A stretch of 64,000 bases of DNA from Aquimarina acroporae (lineage in GTDB: Bacteria; Bacteroidota; Bacteroidia; Flavobacteriales; Flavobacteriaceae), in NCBI RefSeq assembly GCF_023195925.1, contig NZ_JALPRE010000018.1, positions 62,001 to 126,000 of the forward strand, read 5' to 3'. Under the pieces are notes generated by a model, which saw nothing but the letters and a program-made list of their open reading frames with translations, was not told where the DNA came from and searched no databases. Every line of letters begins with the position of its first letter. Positions within the stretch are counted from its first letter, which is position 1. This document shows positions 16,652 through 24,829 of the stretch, piece by piece. Made by a program: the position numbers and the translations under genes.

Positions 16652-18058
16652 ATGAGTACATACGATGTAGCCGTTATTGGCTCTGGACCTGGTGGATATG
16701 TAGCTGCTATTCGATGCGCACAACTAGGTATGAAAACTGCAATAATCGAAAAATATTCAACACTTGGTGGAACTTGTTTAAACGTAGGATGTATTCCTAG
16801 TAAAGCATTACTAGATTCTTCGCATCACTATGAGCACGCAGTAAAGCATTTTGCCGACCATGGTATCGAAATACCAGGTGAGGTAAAGTTTAATCTTGAA
16901 AAAATGATCGCTCGCAAGCAGGCTGTGGTAGATCAAACTACTGGTGGAGTCGATTTTTTAATGAAGAAAAACAATATTGAAGTATATGAAGGTGTTGGAG
17001 CATTCAAAGATGCAACTCACATAGATATTACCAAAACTGATGGTAAAGTAGAATCTATCGAAGCTAAAAATATAATTATAGCTACGGGATCTAAACCATC
17101 TACGCTTCCTTTTATTAAAATAGACAAGAAAAGAGTAATTACATCTACCGAAGCTTTAAAGTTAAAAGAAGTACCTAAACACTTGGTGATTATTGGAGGT
17201 GGAGTTATAGGATTAGAGTTAGGACAAGTATATCGACGTTTGGGAGCAGAGGTTTCTGTTGTAGAGTATATGGATAGAATTATTCCAGGCATGGATAAAG
17301 CACTTTCCAGAGAGTTACAAAAGGTACTTAAAAAACAAGGGGTGAAGTTTTATACTTCTCACAAAGTAACTGGAGTAAAAGCCACTGCAAAACAAGTTAC
17401 TATTACTGCAGATGATAAGAAAGGAAATCCAGTAGAATTTAAGGGAGATTATTGTTTAGTTTCTGTGGGCCGTCGTCCTTATACCGATGGTTTAAATGCC
17501 GAAGCTGCTGGCGTGAAAATTAATGAAAGAGGACAAGTAGAGGTGAATGATCATCTTCAAACCAATGTTTCTAATATTTATGCTATCGGAGATGTTGTAA
17601 AAGGGGCTATGCTAGCTCACAAAGCCGAGGAAGAAGGTGTTTTTGTTGCAGAAACTTTAGCGGGTCAAAAACCACATATCGATTATAACCTTATCCCGGG
17701 AGTGGTATATACTTGGCCAGAAGTGGCAGCAGTAGGTAAGACTGAGGAAGAGTTGAAAGAAGCCGGAGTAAAGTATAAGGCAGGTCAGTTTCCATTTAGA
17801 GCCTTAGGGAGAGCAAGAGCAAGTGCAGATATAGATGGGTTTGTGAAGATTCTTGCAGATGAAGCTACAGATGAGGTGCTAGGAGTTCATATGGTAGGAG
17901 CACGTTGTGCAGATATTATTGCCGAAGCTGTTACAGCTATGGAGTTTAGAGCATCTGCAGAGGATATTTCTAGAATGTCTCATGCGCACCCAACTTTTAC
18001 TGAGGCGGTTAAAGAAGCAGCTTTGGCCGCTACAGAAAATAGACCTTTACACGTTTAA
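16652..18058 (+). CDS. lpdA: Dihydrolipoyl dehydrogenase (E3)
   Basis: A full-length flavoenzyme of 468 residues, the E3 of 2-oxoacid dehydrogenase complexes that reoxidises dihydrolipoamide with NAD. Visible are the FAD-binding GSGPGGYVAA (11-20), the redox-active disulphide in GGTCLNVGCIPSK (two cysteines four apart), the NAD-binding GGGVIGLELG, the second FAD motif IYAIGDV, and the C-terminal HAHPTFTEAV with the catalytic His-Glu pair. No E1 or E2 gene is adjacent. It is monocistronic with its own -7 element and terminator. Confidence 0.97.
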   Translation: MSTYDVAVIGSGPGGYVAAIRCAQLGMKTAIIEKYSTLGGTCLNVGCIPSKALLDSSHHYEHAVKHFADHGIEIPGEVKFNLEKMIARKQAVVDQTTGGVDFLMKKNNIEVYEGVGAFKDATHIDITKTDGKVESIEAKNIIIATGSKPSTLPFIKIDKKRVITSTEALKLKEVPKHLVIIGGGVIGLELGQVYRRLGAEVSVVEYMDRIIPGMDKALSRELQKVLKKQGVKFYTSHKVTGVKATAKQVTITADDKKGNPVEFKGDYCLVSVGRRPYTDGLNAEAAGVKINERGQVEVNDHLQTNVSNIYAIGDVVKGAMLAHKAEEEGVFVAETLAGQKPHIDYNLIPGVVYTWPEVAAVGKTEEELKEAGVKYKAGQFPFRALGRARASADIDGFVKILADEATDEVLGVHMVGARCADIIAEAVTAMEFRASAEDISRMSHAHPTFTEAVKEAALAATENRPLHV

Positions 18059-18080
18059 AAGATAATTTTTTCTGAATATT

Positions 18081-18112
18081 AAAAAGCGAACCTACATGGT
18101 TCGCCTTTTTTA
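18081..18112. terminator. Intrinsic terminator between lpdA and the LytTR gene
   Basis: The stem GCGAACC/GGTTCGC (18086-18092 and 18098-18104), with loop TACAT, is flanked by A5 on the left and a T-run on the right. It serves lpdA and probably also the convergent response-regulator gene. Confidence 0.85.
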
Positions 18113-18120
18113 TACTATAA

Positions 18121-18831
18121 TTAAATCTGTCCAAGTTTTGTCATTACCTCAGTTTTATAATTTCTGCTAATAGGAAGGGATTTGTTGCGCAGTATAATTT
18201 CTTCATTAGAGAAAGAATCGATCTTAGCTACGGCAATAATAAAGGATCTATGAATTCTCATAAATTCAGATTGTGGGAGTTTAGATTGAACATTACTAAT
18301 AGTTTCTCGGGTGACAATAACCTGAGAAGTACAATGAATTTTAATATAGTCACTGTAACTTTCTATATATTCAATTTCCGAAAAATCGACCTTTTTCATT
18401 CTTCTATCTGATCTAACAAAAATGTAATTGGTTTTTTCAGTTTCTTCTTGAATCACCGGAACATCTTTGTGATAAACTTCAAAATAATTTGTTATAGCAT
18501 TTAACAACCTTTCAAATGAAATAGGTTTCAAAAGATAATCTACAGCGTGCAGATCAAAGCCATCTATTGCATACTCTCTATAGGCAGTTGTAAAAATGAT
18601 CTTAATGTTTTTGTTAATCGATTTAGCGAATGAAATCCCAGAAATATCGGGCATATGTATATCTAAAAAAATAAGATCTATTTGTTTCTCATTAATATGT
18701 TCAAAAGCTTCGATAGCATTGTTGCAGGTGGCTACTACATCTACTTGACTAATTTTACTCAAGTGATCTAAAATAACCTCTCGCGCTGTGGGTTCATCAT
18801 CTACTACTATACAAGAAATTTTAGTGCTCAT
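18121..18831 (-). CDS. LytTR-family response regulator
   Basis: A protein of 236 residues. The receiver domain (about 5-120) has acidic DDEP near the start and the phosphoacceptor Asp57 in LIFLDIHMPD. The C-terminal LytTR DNA-binding domain (about 135-236) contains DYIKIHC, the MRIHRSFIIAV segment and RNKSLPISRNYK. It is the partner of the kinase encoded just upstream, whose stop lies inside the first codons of this gene (11-base overlap), so translation is probably coupled. Targets are unknown. The divergent hydrolase cluster beyond the kinase is the nearest candidate. Confidence 0.93.
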   Translation of the reverse strand: MSTKISCIVVDDEPTAREVILDHLSKISQVDVVATCNNAIEAFEHINEKQIDLIFLDIHMPDISGISFAKSINKNIKIIFTTAYREYAIDGFDLHAVDYLLKPISFERLLNAITNYFEVYHKDVPVIQEETEKTNYIFVRSDRRMKKVDFSEIEYIESYSDYIKIHCTSQVIVTRETISNVQSKLPQSEFMRIHRSFIIAVAKIDSFSNEEIILRNKSLPISRNYKTEVMTKLGQI

Positions 18832-19897
18832 GTAAATTTAATTTTGAAACTTTTATCGATAATGTGACCGTATACCAGTCATGGTCTCTGGCTATATCTA
18901 ATTGGTAGTTTTCGGGGTAAAGTAAATCTAGTCTTTTTTGAATGTTTTTTAGTCCAATACCGCTACTTTCTTGGCCCATGTCCGCATGTACAGAATTTTT
19001 AATTTTAAACAATAATTCAGTGTTGTTACAACTCAACTCTATAGAGATGTGAAGTTTTCCGTTTCTTAATTGTCCATGTTTAAAACTGTTTTCTACAAAT
19101 GGGATAAAAAGCATAGGGGCAATTTCTATGGTACTATCGGTATCTTCGATTTGTAAAGAAATTTCTAATGAATCTCTGAAACGCATTTTTTCGAGAGCTA
19201 TATAGTCATAAATATGTTCGATTTCCTGATCAAGTGAAACCAGAGGTTTATCAGATTGATACAACAAATAGTCTAATAGATTTGATAACTTTAAGATTAA
19301 TTCAGGAGTCTCTTCAGATTTTTTAATAGCAAAACCATACATAGTATTTAAAGTGTTGAAAAGAAAATGAGGGTGAATCTGCATTTTTAGATACCTTAAT
19401 TCTTGTTCTTTTAGCTTTAATTGTGTTTCTAAAATTTTAGTTTGCAGTTTTTGATTTGCAGTGTTAGACTTGTAATTATGCCTTGTTAGATCAAGTGCAC
19501 TTGCAATAAACACCACAAAGTATACTGCGATAAATAGAAACAACGGACTTCTAGTCATAGGAGCCATATCTCCAATTTTTGTTTCTGTTAGAAAAATTAA
19601 TCCGTAGAAAAAGGAAATTACAATGAAATAGGCCGAAATAATAATGGTATATACACAGTATAAAATAAACAACCGATATTTTTCTTGAAGCAAATATCTA
19701 GGGATTAGTATATCAATCACTGTATAAGTGGTCCCCATGGTTACGGGCATCAGGAACAAAGAGAAAGAAAATACATAGTTAATATCTTGCGTATTATATC
19801 CAAAAAAATAGGTGTAGCAAAATAATACTGCAATCCAAAAAATGGAATGGAGTAATACCTGAGCGATTTTTTTAAGTATAAACTCTTTAGATATCAT
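18821..19897 (-). CDS. LytS/YehU-type sensor histidine kinase
   Basis: A membrane kinase of 358 residues. About four transmembrane segments lie between residues 12 and 138. A coiled linker follows (TKILETQLKLKEQELRYLK). The His_kinase domain has the phosphoacceptor in IHPHFLFNTLN (His177). The ATPase domain has PMLFIPFVENSFKHG, which is the N-box, and SSGIGLKNIQKRLDLLY. This is the 5TM/LytS-like class that pairs with LytTR regulators. There is no extracellular sensor domain, so the signal may be sensed in the membrane. The gene overlaps the response-regulator gene by 11 bases. Confidence 0.93.
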   Translation of the reverse strand: MISKEFILKKIAQVLLHSIFWIAVLFCYTYFFGYNTQDINYVFSFSLFLMPVTMGTTYTVIDILIPRYLLQEKYRLFILYCVYTIIISAYFIVISFFYGLIFLTETKIGDMAPMTRSPLFLFIAVYFVVFIASALDLTRHNYKSNTANQKLQTKILETQLKLKEQELRYLKMQIHPHFLFNTLNTMYGFAIKKSEETPELILKLSNLLDYLLYQSDKPLVSLDQEIEHIYDYIALEKMRFRDSLEISLQIEDTDSTIEIAPMLFIPFVENSFKHGQLRNGKLHISIELSCNNTELLFKIKNSVHADMGQESSGIGLKNIQKRLDLLYPENYQLDIARDHDWYTVTLSIKVSKLNLHEH

Positions 19898-19981
19898 TGC
19901 TATTGAATAAACGTTTAATATCTATATATTTTTTTAAAGTACGTTAATAATGCGATAAATAACCAAACTTTGTTGGTTTTT

Positions 19982-20023
19982 AACCGATGTAACACTCTCC
20001 CTTGAATTTTAGGTTATATCGGT
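19982..20023. promoter_or_regulatory. Inverted repeat in the divergent promoter region
   Basis: The arms ACCGATGTAAC (19983-19993) and GTTATATCGGT (20013-20023) are inverted copies with one mismatch, separated by 19 bases. They lie between the divergent kinase and hydrolase genes. A second, shorter inverted pair, AACCAA/TTGGTT, lies at 19961-19978. They may be operators for the divergent genes; the binding protein is unknown. Confidence 0.4.
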
Positions 20024-20111
20024 GGTTGAAATCGTAATTCGTCGTAATTACCTTATATGAATTGGTTTTGATTTTAGTTTTGATTCAAATTCGAATCTTA
20101 ATTAAATTTTT

Positions 20112-21557
20112 ATGAGAATCCTAGAACTTATCTTTTTGATCTGCGTACTGATCGGTATTGTGAGTTTCTTTATAAAGCGATCATCACTTATAAAATACTC
20201 TTTATATGTATGTACATTATTATTAATTCTTCATTTGAGTATTGAACAAGGTAGATGGCAAATGTTTCCAGGGTATTTTTCATTTAGTCTTTTGATATTA
20301 CTATATGTTTTTCAAAAATTGAATGTTTGGATTAGAAAGTTAGTATTAGTTTTTGGACTTCTATTTTCTGTTCTTAGCTTGGTTTTGGCAAATGTACTTC
20401 CGGTTTTTCAATTGCCTTCTCCCTCTGGCAAATACCGGGTCGGAGAGCAAACAATATTTCTTGAAGATCATTCCAGAATTGAAAAACTAAGTGAAGAACA
20501 AGGAGCCTATAGAAAATTAACAATCCATATTTGGTACCCTTCAACACATAAAATAACAAAACCTGAAGTGCATATGGGAAAAGGGTATGCAGAAGCTTTT
20601 GTACAAAGTAAGGGTATGCCTTCTTTTATAGGAAGCCATTTTGAACTAATTGAAACGCATACTCAAAAACTTTTACCAATAATAGAAAACAAACAGTTTC
20701 CGGTAGTTCTTTTGTCACATGGTTTGCTTTGGAACAGTAAAATGTATACCTCTATCGTAGAAGAAATAGTAAGTAATGGATATATCGTAGTTGGGATTGA
20801 CCATATTTATGAATCGTTCATGACAGAATATAAAGGCAAAAAATTGAGGTGGAGTCAGAAAAATATAGATGATATGAATGTTGGATTAGATTTTGGCTAT
20901 ATCAATGAGAGAATGAATTTGGGTTTGCAAAAAGAGAACACAGCGTCAAAAAGCAAAGCTGTATTAGAACTAAATCGTTACTTACCTTATTTTGAGAGCC
21001 TAGATAGATGGTCAGATGATATTTCTTTCGTTTTAGATCAAATAGAAGCGTTAAATCGCAATCGGGAAAGTGTGTTTTTTAAAAAATTCGACCTTAATAA
21101 AATAGGCTCTTTGGGGCACTCCTGGGGAGGAGCAGCTGTAGTACAAAATGCAAGTGTAGAAAATCGTGTTAAAGCAGTGGTTAATATGGATGGTGCACAA
21201 TGGGGTAGAGTAGTAGATACTACGATTCAAAAACCATTATTGGTATTGCATGCCGATAGAAATTATGATACGTTTTTCACACCAAATTTCTTTGTATACG
21301 ATAAAATAACAGAAGAAGATTATTATTTAGCTACTATAAAATATACAGGGCATGCCAATTTTGGCGACCTGTCTTATTGGTCAAAAATTCATTCACTTAC
21401 AGAAACAGGAACTATAGACCCTACAAGAATGAGCTTTATCACCAATTCTCTAATTATTAATTTTTTCGATAAATACTTCGATCACCGCAATAGTGCATCG
21501 CAAGATCATTTTTTCACCACAAATTTGCCTGAAGTGCATATTGTTAAGAAAAAATAG
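20112..21557 (+). CDS. Alpha/beta hydrolase, PAF-acetylhydrolase-like, membrane-anchored
   Basis: A protein of 481 residues. Three or four N-terminal transmembrane segments (about 1-95) carry a hydrolase of the platelet-activating-factor acetylhydrolase type. Motifs are TIHIWYPS, the oxyanion strand VVLLSHGLLWNSKMYTSI (about 198-215), nucleophile elbow GHSWGG with Ser337, Asp360 in VVNMDGAQWG, and His414 in YTGHANFGDL. It would hydrolyse an ester or short acyl chain of a lipid on the outer side of the inner membrane. The natural substrate is unknown. It heads a run of four plus-strand genes and diverges from the LytS/LytTR pair. Confidence 0.85.
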   Translation: MRILELIFLICVLIGIVSFFIKRSSLIKYSLYVCTLLLILHLSIEQGRWQMFPGYFSFSLLILLYVFQKLNVWIRKLVLVFGLLFSVLSLVLANVLPVFQLPSPSGKYRVGEQTIFLEDHSRIEKLSEEQGAYRKLTIHIWYPSTHKITKPEVHMGKGYAEAFVQSKGMPSFIGSHFELIETHTQKLLPIIENKQFPVVLLSHGLLWNSKMYTSIVEEIVSNGYIVVGIDHIYESFMTEYKGKKLRWSQKNIDDMNVGLDFGYINERMNLGLQKENTASKSKAVLELNRYLPYFESLDRWSDDISFVLDQIEALNRNRESVFFKKFDLNKIGSLGHSWGGAAVVQNASVENRVKAVVNMDGAQWGRVVDTTIQKPLLVLHADRNYDTFFTPNFFVYDKITEEDYYLATIKYTGHANFGDLSYWSKIHSLTETGTIDPTRMSFITNSLIINFFDKYFDHRNSASQDHFFTTNLPEVHIVKKK

Positions 21558-21606
21558 AAGCCATTTTCGAAGATTATAAAAATATTTTTAATTTAATATA
21601 TTCAAT

Positions 21607-22020
21607 ATGACATTATTATTCTTCATTCAACCGCAAGATCATTCTGCATTTGCACATATTCTTCATTTATTACATGATGGAGGGTTATTTTTTATGGTAC
21701 CAATTTTGATGACCCTTTTACTGATACTTTTCTTAATTGTTAGAAATGTATTGGTATTCTTTAAGGAAAAACGATTTTCTACAAAATACATAAAGCTAAT
21801 TAATTCCTTAGGGTTGTTAATTTTAGTTTGGGGTATTTTGGGGCAACTCATTGGGTTAATAGAGGCATTGGATCGAATAGACATGATAGGTGATATTTCA
21901 ACCAATATGTTGGCGGGTGGACTAAAGGTGTCGGCATTACCAACGCTGTTCGGGAGTTTTGTATTTGTAGTTTCCAGAGCCGCTACGACCATTTTTATTT
22001 GGATACAGAAGGAATCTTAG
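21607..22020 (+). CDS. Minimal MotA/TolQ/ExbB-like membrane protein
   Basis: A protein of 137 residues with three transmembrane segments (about 31-51, 66-86 and 100-125). The last two, with VWGILGQLIGLIEALDRI and GGLKVSALPTLFGSFVFVVS, resemble the helices of TolQ/ExbB that surround the proton path, including the small-residue spacing of ALPTLFGS. It is much shorter than TolQ or ExbB (about 230) and lacks the large cytoplasmic loop. No ExbD/TolR or TonB gene follows. It lies between the PAF-acetylhydrolase-like gene (49 bases) and a thioredoxin-like gene (24 bases). Function unknown; family placement is from helix resemblance. Confidence 0.65.
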   Translation: MTLLFFIQPQDHSAFAHILHLLHDGGLFFMVPILMTLLLILFLIVRNVLVFFKEKRFSTKYIKLINSLGLLILVWGILGQLIGLIEALDRIDMIGDISTNMLAGGLKVSALPTLFGSFVFVVSRAATTIFIWIQKES

Positions 22021-22044
22021 TAATTATTCTTAATCTTTTTAGTA

Positions 22045-22950
22045 ATGATTAAAGAAATTTTTAAAATCCTTTTAGGAATAGTCGTTGCGATTGCTGCGAT
22101 TGTTACAGTGTTTTTGTCTCTTCGTTATGCAAAAGTTATTTATGAATTCTCAATGCTAAGATGGATTGCTATTTTGGCTTGCATCTTAGGATTTTATCTG
22201 TCAGGACGTATTAACAAAAATACTTCATTAAAACTTTTACCGGTTGTACTCGTTGCACTAGTGGTTTTTAAACCATTCAGGTACTTTTATTTTCCGTTTA
22301 TCATTGTGCTCTTGATTTTTGCAATAACTACGTTACTATTAACTAGGCATGAAATAAAAAACAGAAATAAGAAATGGTTGTTTTTGACCATGACAGGAGC
22401 ACTTATTTGTTTTATGTTTTCTCAGCCGTTAATCCTTCAGAAAGAGAACTTCAGAAAACAATTTGATGGAACATTGGTTAATGCAAGTATAGTTTGGGAT
22501 TTCGCGAAGAAAGCAGAATCTGAGTTTCCTAGTTTTACCTTGGTTGATCCTCAGAACAATACAATTTCATTGTCAAATTTTAGAGACAAGACGTTATTCG
22601 TGAATTTTTGGGCCACTTGGTGTGCTCCATGTCTAAGGGAAAAACCTACTCTAGATCAAATTAAAGATAAGTATACTAGAAGAGATGATGTGGTATTTAT
22701 AGATATCTCGATTGATCACGATGTGCAAAAATGGAGATCGTATATAGATAAAAATAATCCCAAGGGTTTTCAGTTGAATACTAATGGAAATGAAATTCAA
22801 ATTATGCGAAAATTAGGATTTTCAGGAATCCCTTTTCATGTGTTGGTTAATTCAGAAGGATTATATAAACAAAATGATAGCCTACAGATGGTAGAAGAGC
22901 TTTTAACCGATACAGAAAAGTTGAAATCGTTTATTTCAGATTACCAATAA
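22045..22950 (+). CDS. TlpA/ResA-like thiol-disulphide oxidoreductase with membrane domain
   Basis: A protein of 301 residues. Four hydrophobic segments (about 8-28, 38-54, 64-100 and 112-131) precede a thioredoxin domain of TlpA type (about 160-301). The active site is FVNFWATWCAPC with Cys193 and Cys196, and the cis-Pro region reads GFSGIPFHVLV. An AhpC/TSA-like start, FTLVDPQNNTISLSNFRDK, is typical of TlpA. It would reduce or exchange disulphides in periplasmic proteins. The multi-spanning N-terminus is unusual, because most TlpA proteins have one anchor. It is the third of four codirectional genes. Confidence 0.85.
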   Translation: MIKEIFKILLGIVVAIAAIVTVFLSLRYAKVIYEFSMLRWIAILACILGFYLSGRINKNTSLKLLPVVLVALVVFKPFRYFYFPFIIVLLIFAITTLLLTRHEIKNRNKKWLFLTMTGALICFMFSQPLILQKENFRKQFDGTLVNASIVWDFAKKAESEFPSFTLVDPQNNTISLSNFRDKTLFVNFWATWCAPCLREKPTLDQIKDKYTRRDDVVFIDISIDHDVQKWRSYIDKNNPKGFQLNTNGNEIQIMRKLGFSGIPFHVLVNSEGLYKQNDSLQMVEELLTDTEKLKSFISDYQ

Positions 22951-22965
22951 AATAAATATTCATCT

Positions 22966-22980
22966 TACCGAAAAACGGTA
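22966..22980. repeat. Small palindrome between the TlpA-like and serine hydrolase genes
   Basis: TACCG-AAAAA-CGGTA forms a 5-base-arm inverted repeat in the 48-base gap. It has no T-run directly after it, so it is not a convincing terminator; it could be a weak hairpin or a protein site. Confidence 0.3.
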
Positions 22981-22998
22981 CATATAATTTTATAAAAA

Positions 22999-24324
22999 AT
23001 GAGACTCATTAAAACATTTATAGTTATAAGTTGTGTTGTTTGCAATTTAAGCTTGACCGCGCAAAAATTTGATGATCAGAAACTGGATAGCCTTTTTACA
23101 TTGTTAGAACAGAAAAATAAGGCTATGGGGAGTGTATCTATTCTTAAAGAGGGAAAAGAGGTTTATACACGTTCAATAGGTTATGTCGATGCAGAAAAAA
23201 AGATATTGGCCGATAATAAGACCAAATATCGTATTGGTTCTATAACCAAAACGTACACTGCTACTCTTATTATGCAATTAATTGACGAAGGAAAACTTAC
23301 ATTAGAGACTACCTTAAGCACTTACTTTCCAGAAGTGCCTAATGCCAATAAAATAACAATCGAACATTTGTTACGGCATAGAAGTGGGCTTTATAACATT
23401 ACCAATGATGAAGATTTTAGAAAATGGATGCTTGTTCCCAATACACGAAAAGAAATGATGGATCGTATTGTGAAAAAGGAAATACAATTTAAACCCAATA
23501 AGGAAGCAAAATATTCTAATACTAATTATTTGCTCTTAGGATATATACTCGAGGATATAGAAAAGAAAAGTTATGCTGAAATTTTAGCATCAAGAATTAC
23601 GATTCCGTACAATTTGAATACTACTAAATATGGGGGTAAAATCGATATCAACAATAATGAGGCAAATTCGTATCGCTACCATGCCGATTGGGTGATACAA
23701 CCGGAAACAAATATGAGTGTACCCGCTGCGGCTGGTGCAATAATAGCTACCCCCAAAGACGTGGCTATGTTTTATCATTTACTATTTTCAGGGAAATTGG
23801 TGTCTGATGAATCATTATCCAAAATGAAACAGTTAAAAGATAGATTTGGTTTAGGACTTATGAAATTTCCATATGAAGAAGGAGAGAATTATGGTCACTC
23901 AGGAGGTATTGATGGGTTTCAATCATTGGCGATTTATATACCTGGCAAAAATCTGGTGATGACCTATGTTTCAAATGGAGTGGTTCTAGGATTAACAGAG
24001 GTGTTAATGGGAGTAGCGAAAATATATTTTGGAGCACCTTATGACTTTCCAGAGTTTAAACCAGCATTAGAGCTAACACCTGAGGAGTTAGTGCCTTATT
24101 TGGGTACATATACGGCAGAGGTGTTTCCTTTTGAAATTAAAATGACCCAAGAAAAGGATGTACTCGTAGTTAACGCTAAAAACGGACCAACTTTTCCTGT
24201 TGAATCCCATGAGAAGAATAAATTTCAGTCTGATGAAGTTGGAGTGAAAATCGAATTTTTCCCTTCAGAAAATAAAATGATCCTGCAACTAGGAGGGAAG
24301 ACGACAGAATTAATCCGAAATTAG
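22999..24324 (+). CDS. Class C beta-lactamase-fold serine hydrolase
   Basis: A secreted protein of 441 residues with signal peptide cleaved near LTAQ. The catalytic motifs of the penicillin-binding-protein/beta-lactamase family are in place: SITK (Ser81, Lys84), YSN (Tyr171-Asn173) and HSGG (299-302). A C-terminal lipocalin-like or DUF3471-type extension (about 355-441) begins ELTPEELVPYLGTYTAEVFPF. Such enzymes in Bacteroidota are usually D-aminopeptidase or esterase-like rather than true lactamases. It ends the four-gene cluster opposite the LytS/LytTR system, which would fit an envelope-maintenance role. That link is inference. Confidence 0.88.
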   Translation: MRLIKTFIVISCVVCNLSLTAQKFDDQKLDSLFTLLEQKNKAMGSVSILKEGKEVYTRSIGYVDAEKKILADNKTKYRIGSITKTYTATLIMQLIDEGKLTLETTLSTYFPEVPNANKITIEHLLRHRSGLYNITNDEDFRKWMLVPNTRKEMMDRIVKKEIQFKPNKEAKYSNTNYLLLGYILEDIEKKSYAEILASRITIPYNLNTTKYGGKIDINNNEANSYRYHADWVIQPETNMSVPAAAGAIIATPKDVAMFYHLLFSGKLVSDESLSKMKQLKDRFGLGLMKFPYEEGENYGHSGGIDGFQSLAIYIPGKNLVMTYVSNGVVLGLTEVLMGVAKIYFGAPYDFPEFKPALELTPEELVPYLGTYTAEVFPFEIKMTQEKDVLVVNAKNGPTFPVESHEKNKFQSDEVGVKIEFFPSENKMILQLGGKTTELIRN

Positions 24325-24486
24325 TTTTAACCAACTCCGCTTAAAATTATTAATTCAGAAGGTAATATTGCTTTTAAATTAGAATAGTTTAATAATAAAC
24401 ACTTTGTAGAAATTTTAAGGAGGTTTCGAGAATATTTGTGGTACTTTTACTAGAGATAAAGTTCTTTACATAAATTCTTCATCAAC

Positions 24487-24659
24487 CAATATAGGTTTTA
24501 CGTAATTGTAGATTAATAGGGAATCATGTGAAAATCATGAGCTGTCGCGCAACTGTAAATAACTATATAGTTTTTATCAATTTAGAATCCACTGTTCTTG
24601 TAAAATAGAATGGGAAGGAAGATAAAAATGTTATAAGCCAGGAGACCTGCCTATTATTG
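24487..24659 (+). promoter_or_regulatory. Cobalamin (adenosylcobalamin-type) riboswitch upstream of metE
   Basis: All the conserved parts are legible. The 5' P1 arm CAATATAGG (24487-24495) can pair with CCTATTATTG (24650-24659). TTAATAGGGAAT is followed by GTGAAAATCATGAGCTG and then CGCGCAACTGTAA. The B12 box GCCAGGAGACCTGCC is at 24637-24651. It precedes metE by 170 bases and probably lowers MetE synthesis when B12 is available, sparing the costly B12-independent enzyme in favour of MetH. The stretch 24325-24486 before it shows nothing I can name. Confidence 0.95.
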
Positions 24660-24701
24660 AATTGACTATACTTTCGCGATTTGAAGTAGGAGTTAAGCTT
24701 G

Positions 24702-24800
24702 ATGTATTTATCGCTTTCTTATGCGATGAATATCTCTATGGCTTTATTTTTCTTCTTGCCAAATACGAAAGACTTAGTGAGTTTACTAAAAGAATTTTAA
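24702..24800 (+). CDS. Possible 32-residue leader peptide between riboswitch and metE
   Basis: An ATG at 24702, with AGGAG ten bases upstream (24688-24692), opens a frame of 32 codons ending in TAA at 24800, 29 bases before metE. The peptide is hydrophobic (MYLSLSYAMNISMALFFFLP, then a polar tail with Lys and Glu). Its position in the expression platform would suit a translated leader that couples riboswitch state to metE, but it may equally be chance. I recognise no family. Low confidence as a gene. Confidence 0.3.
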   Translation: MYLSLSYAMNISMALFFFLPNTKDLVSLLKEF

Positions 24801-24829
24801 GAATTATTACTAATTTTTAAAATGTTACT

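Noticed and set aside
19940..19948. TACGTTAAT, a match to one LytTR half-site pattern
   Set aside because: A LytTR site needs a second copy about 12 bases on. None is present at that spacing, so one nine-base match in AT-rich DNA is not evidence.
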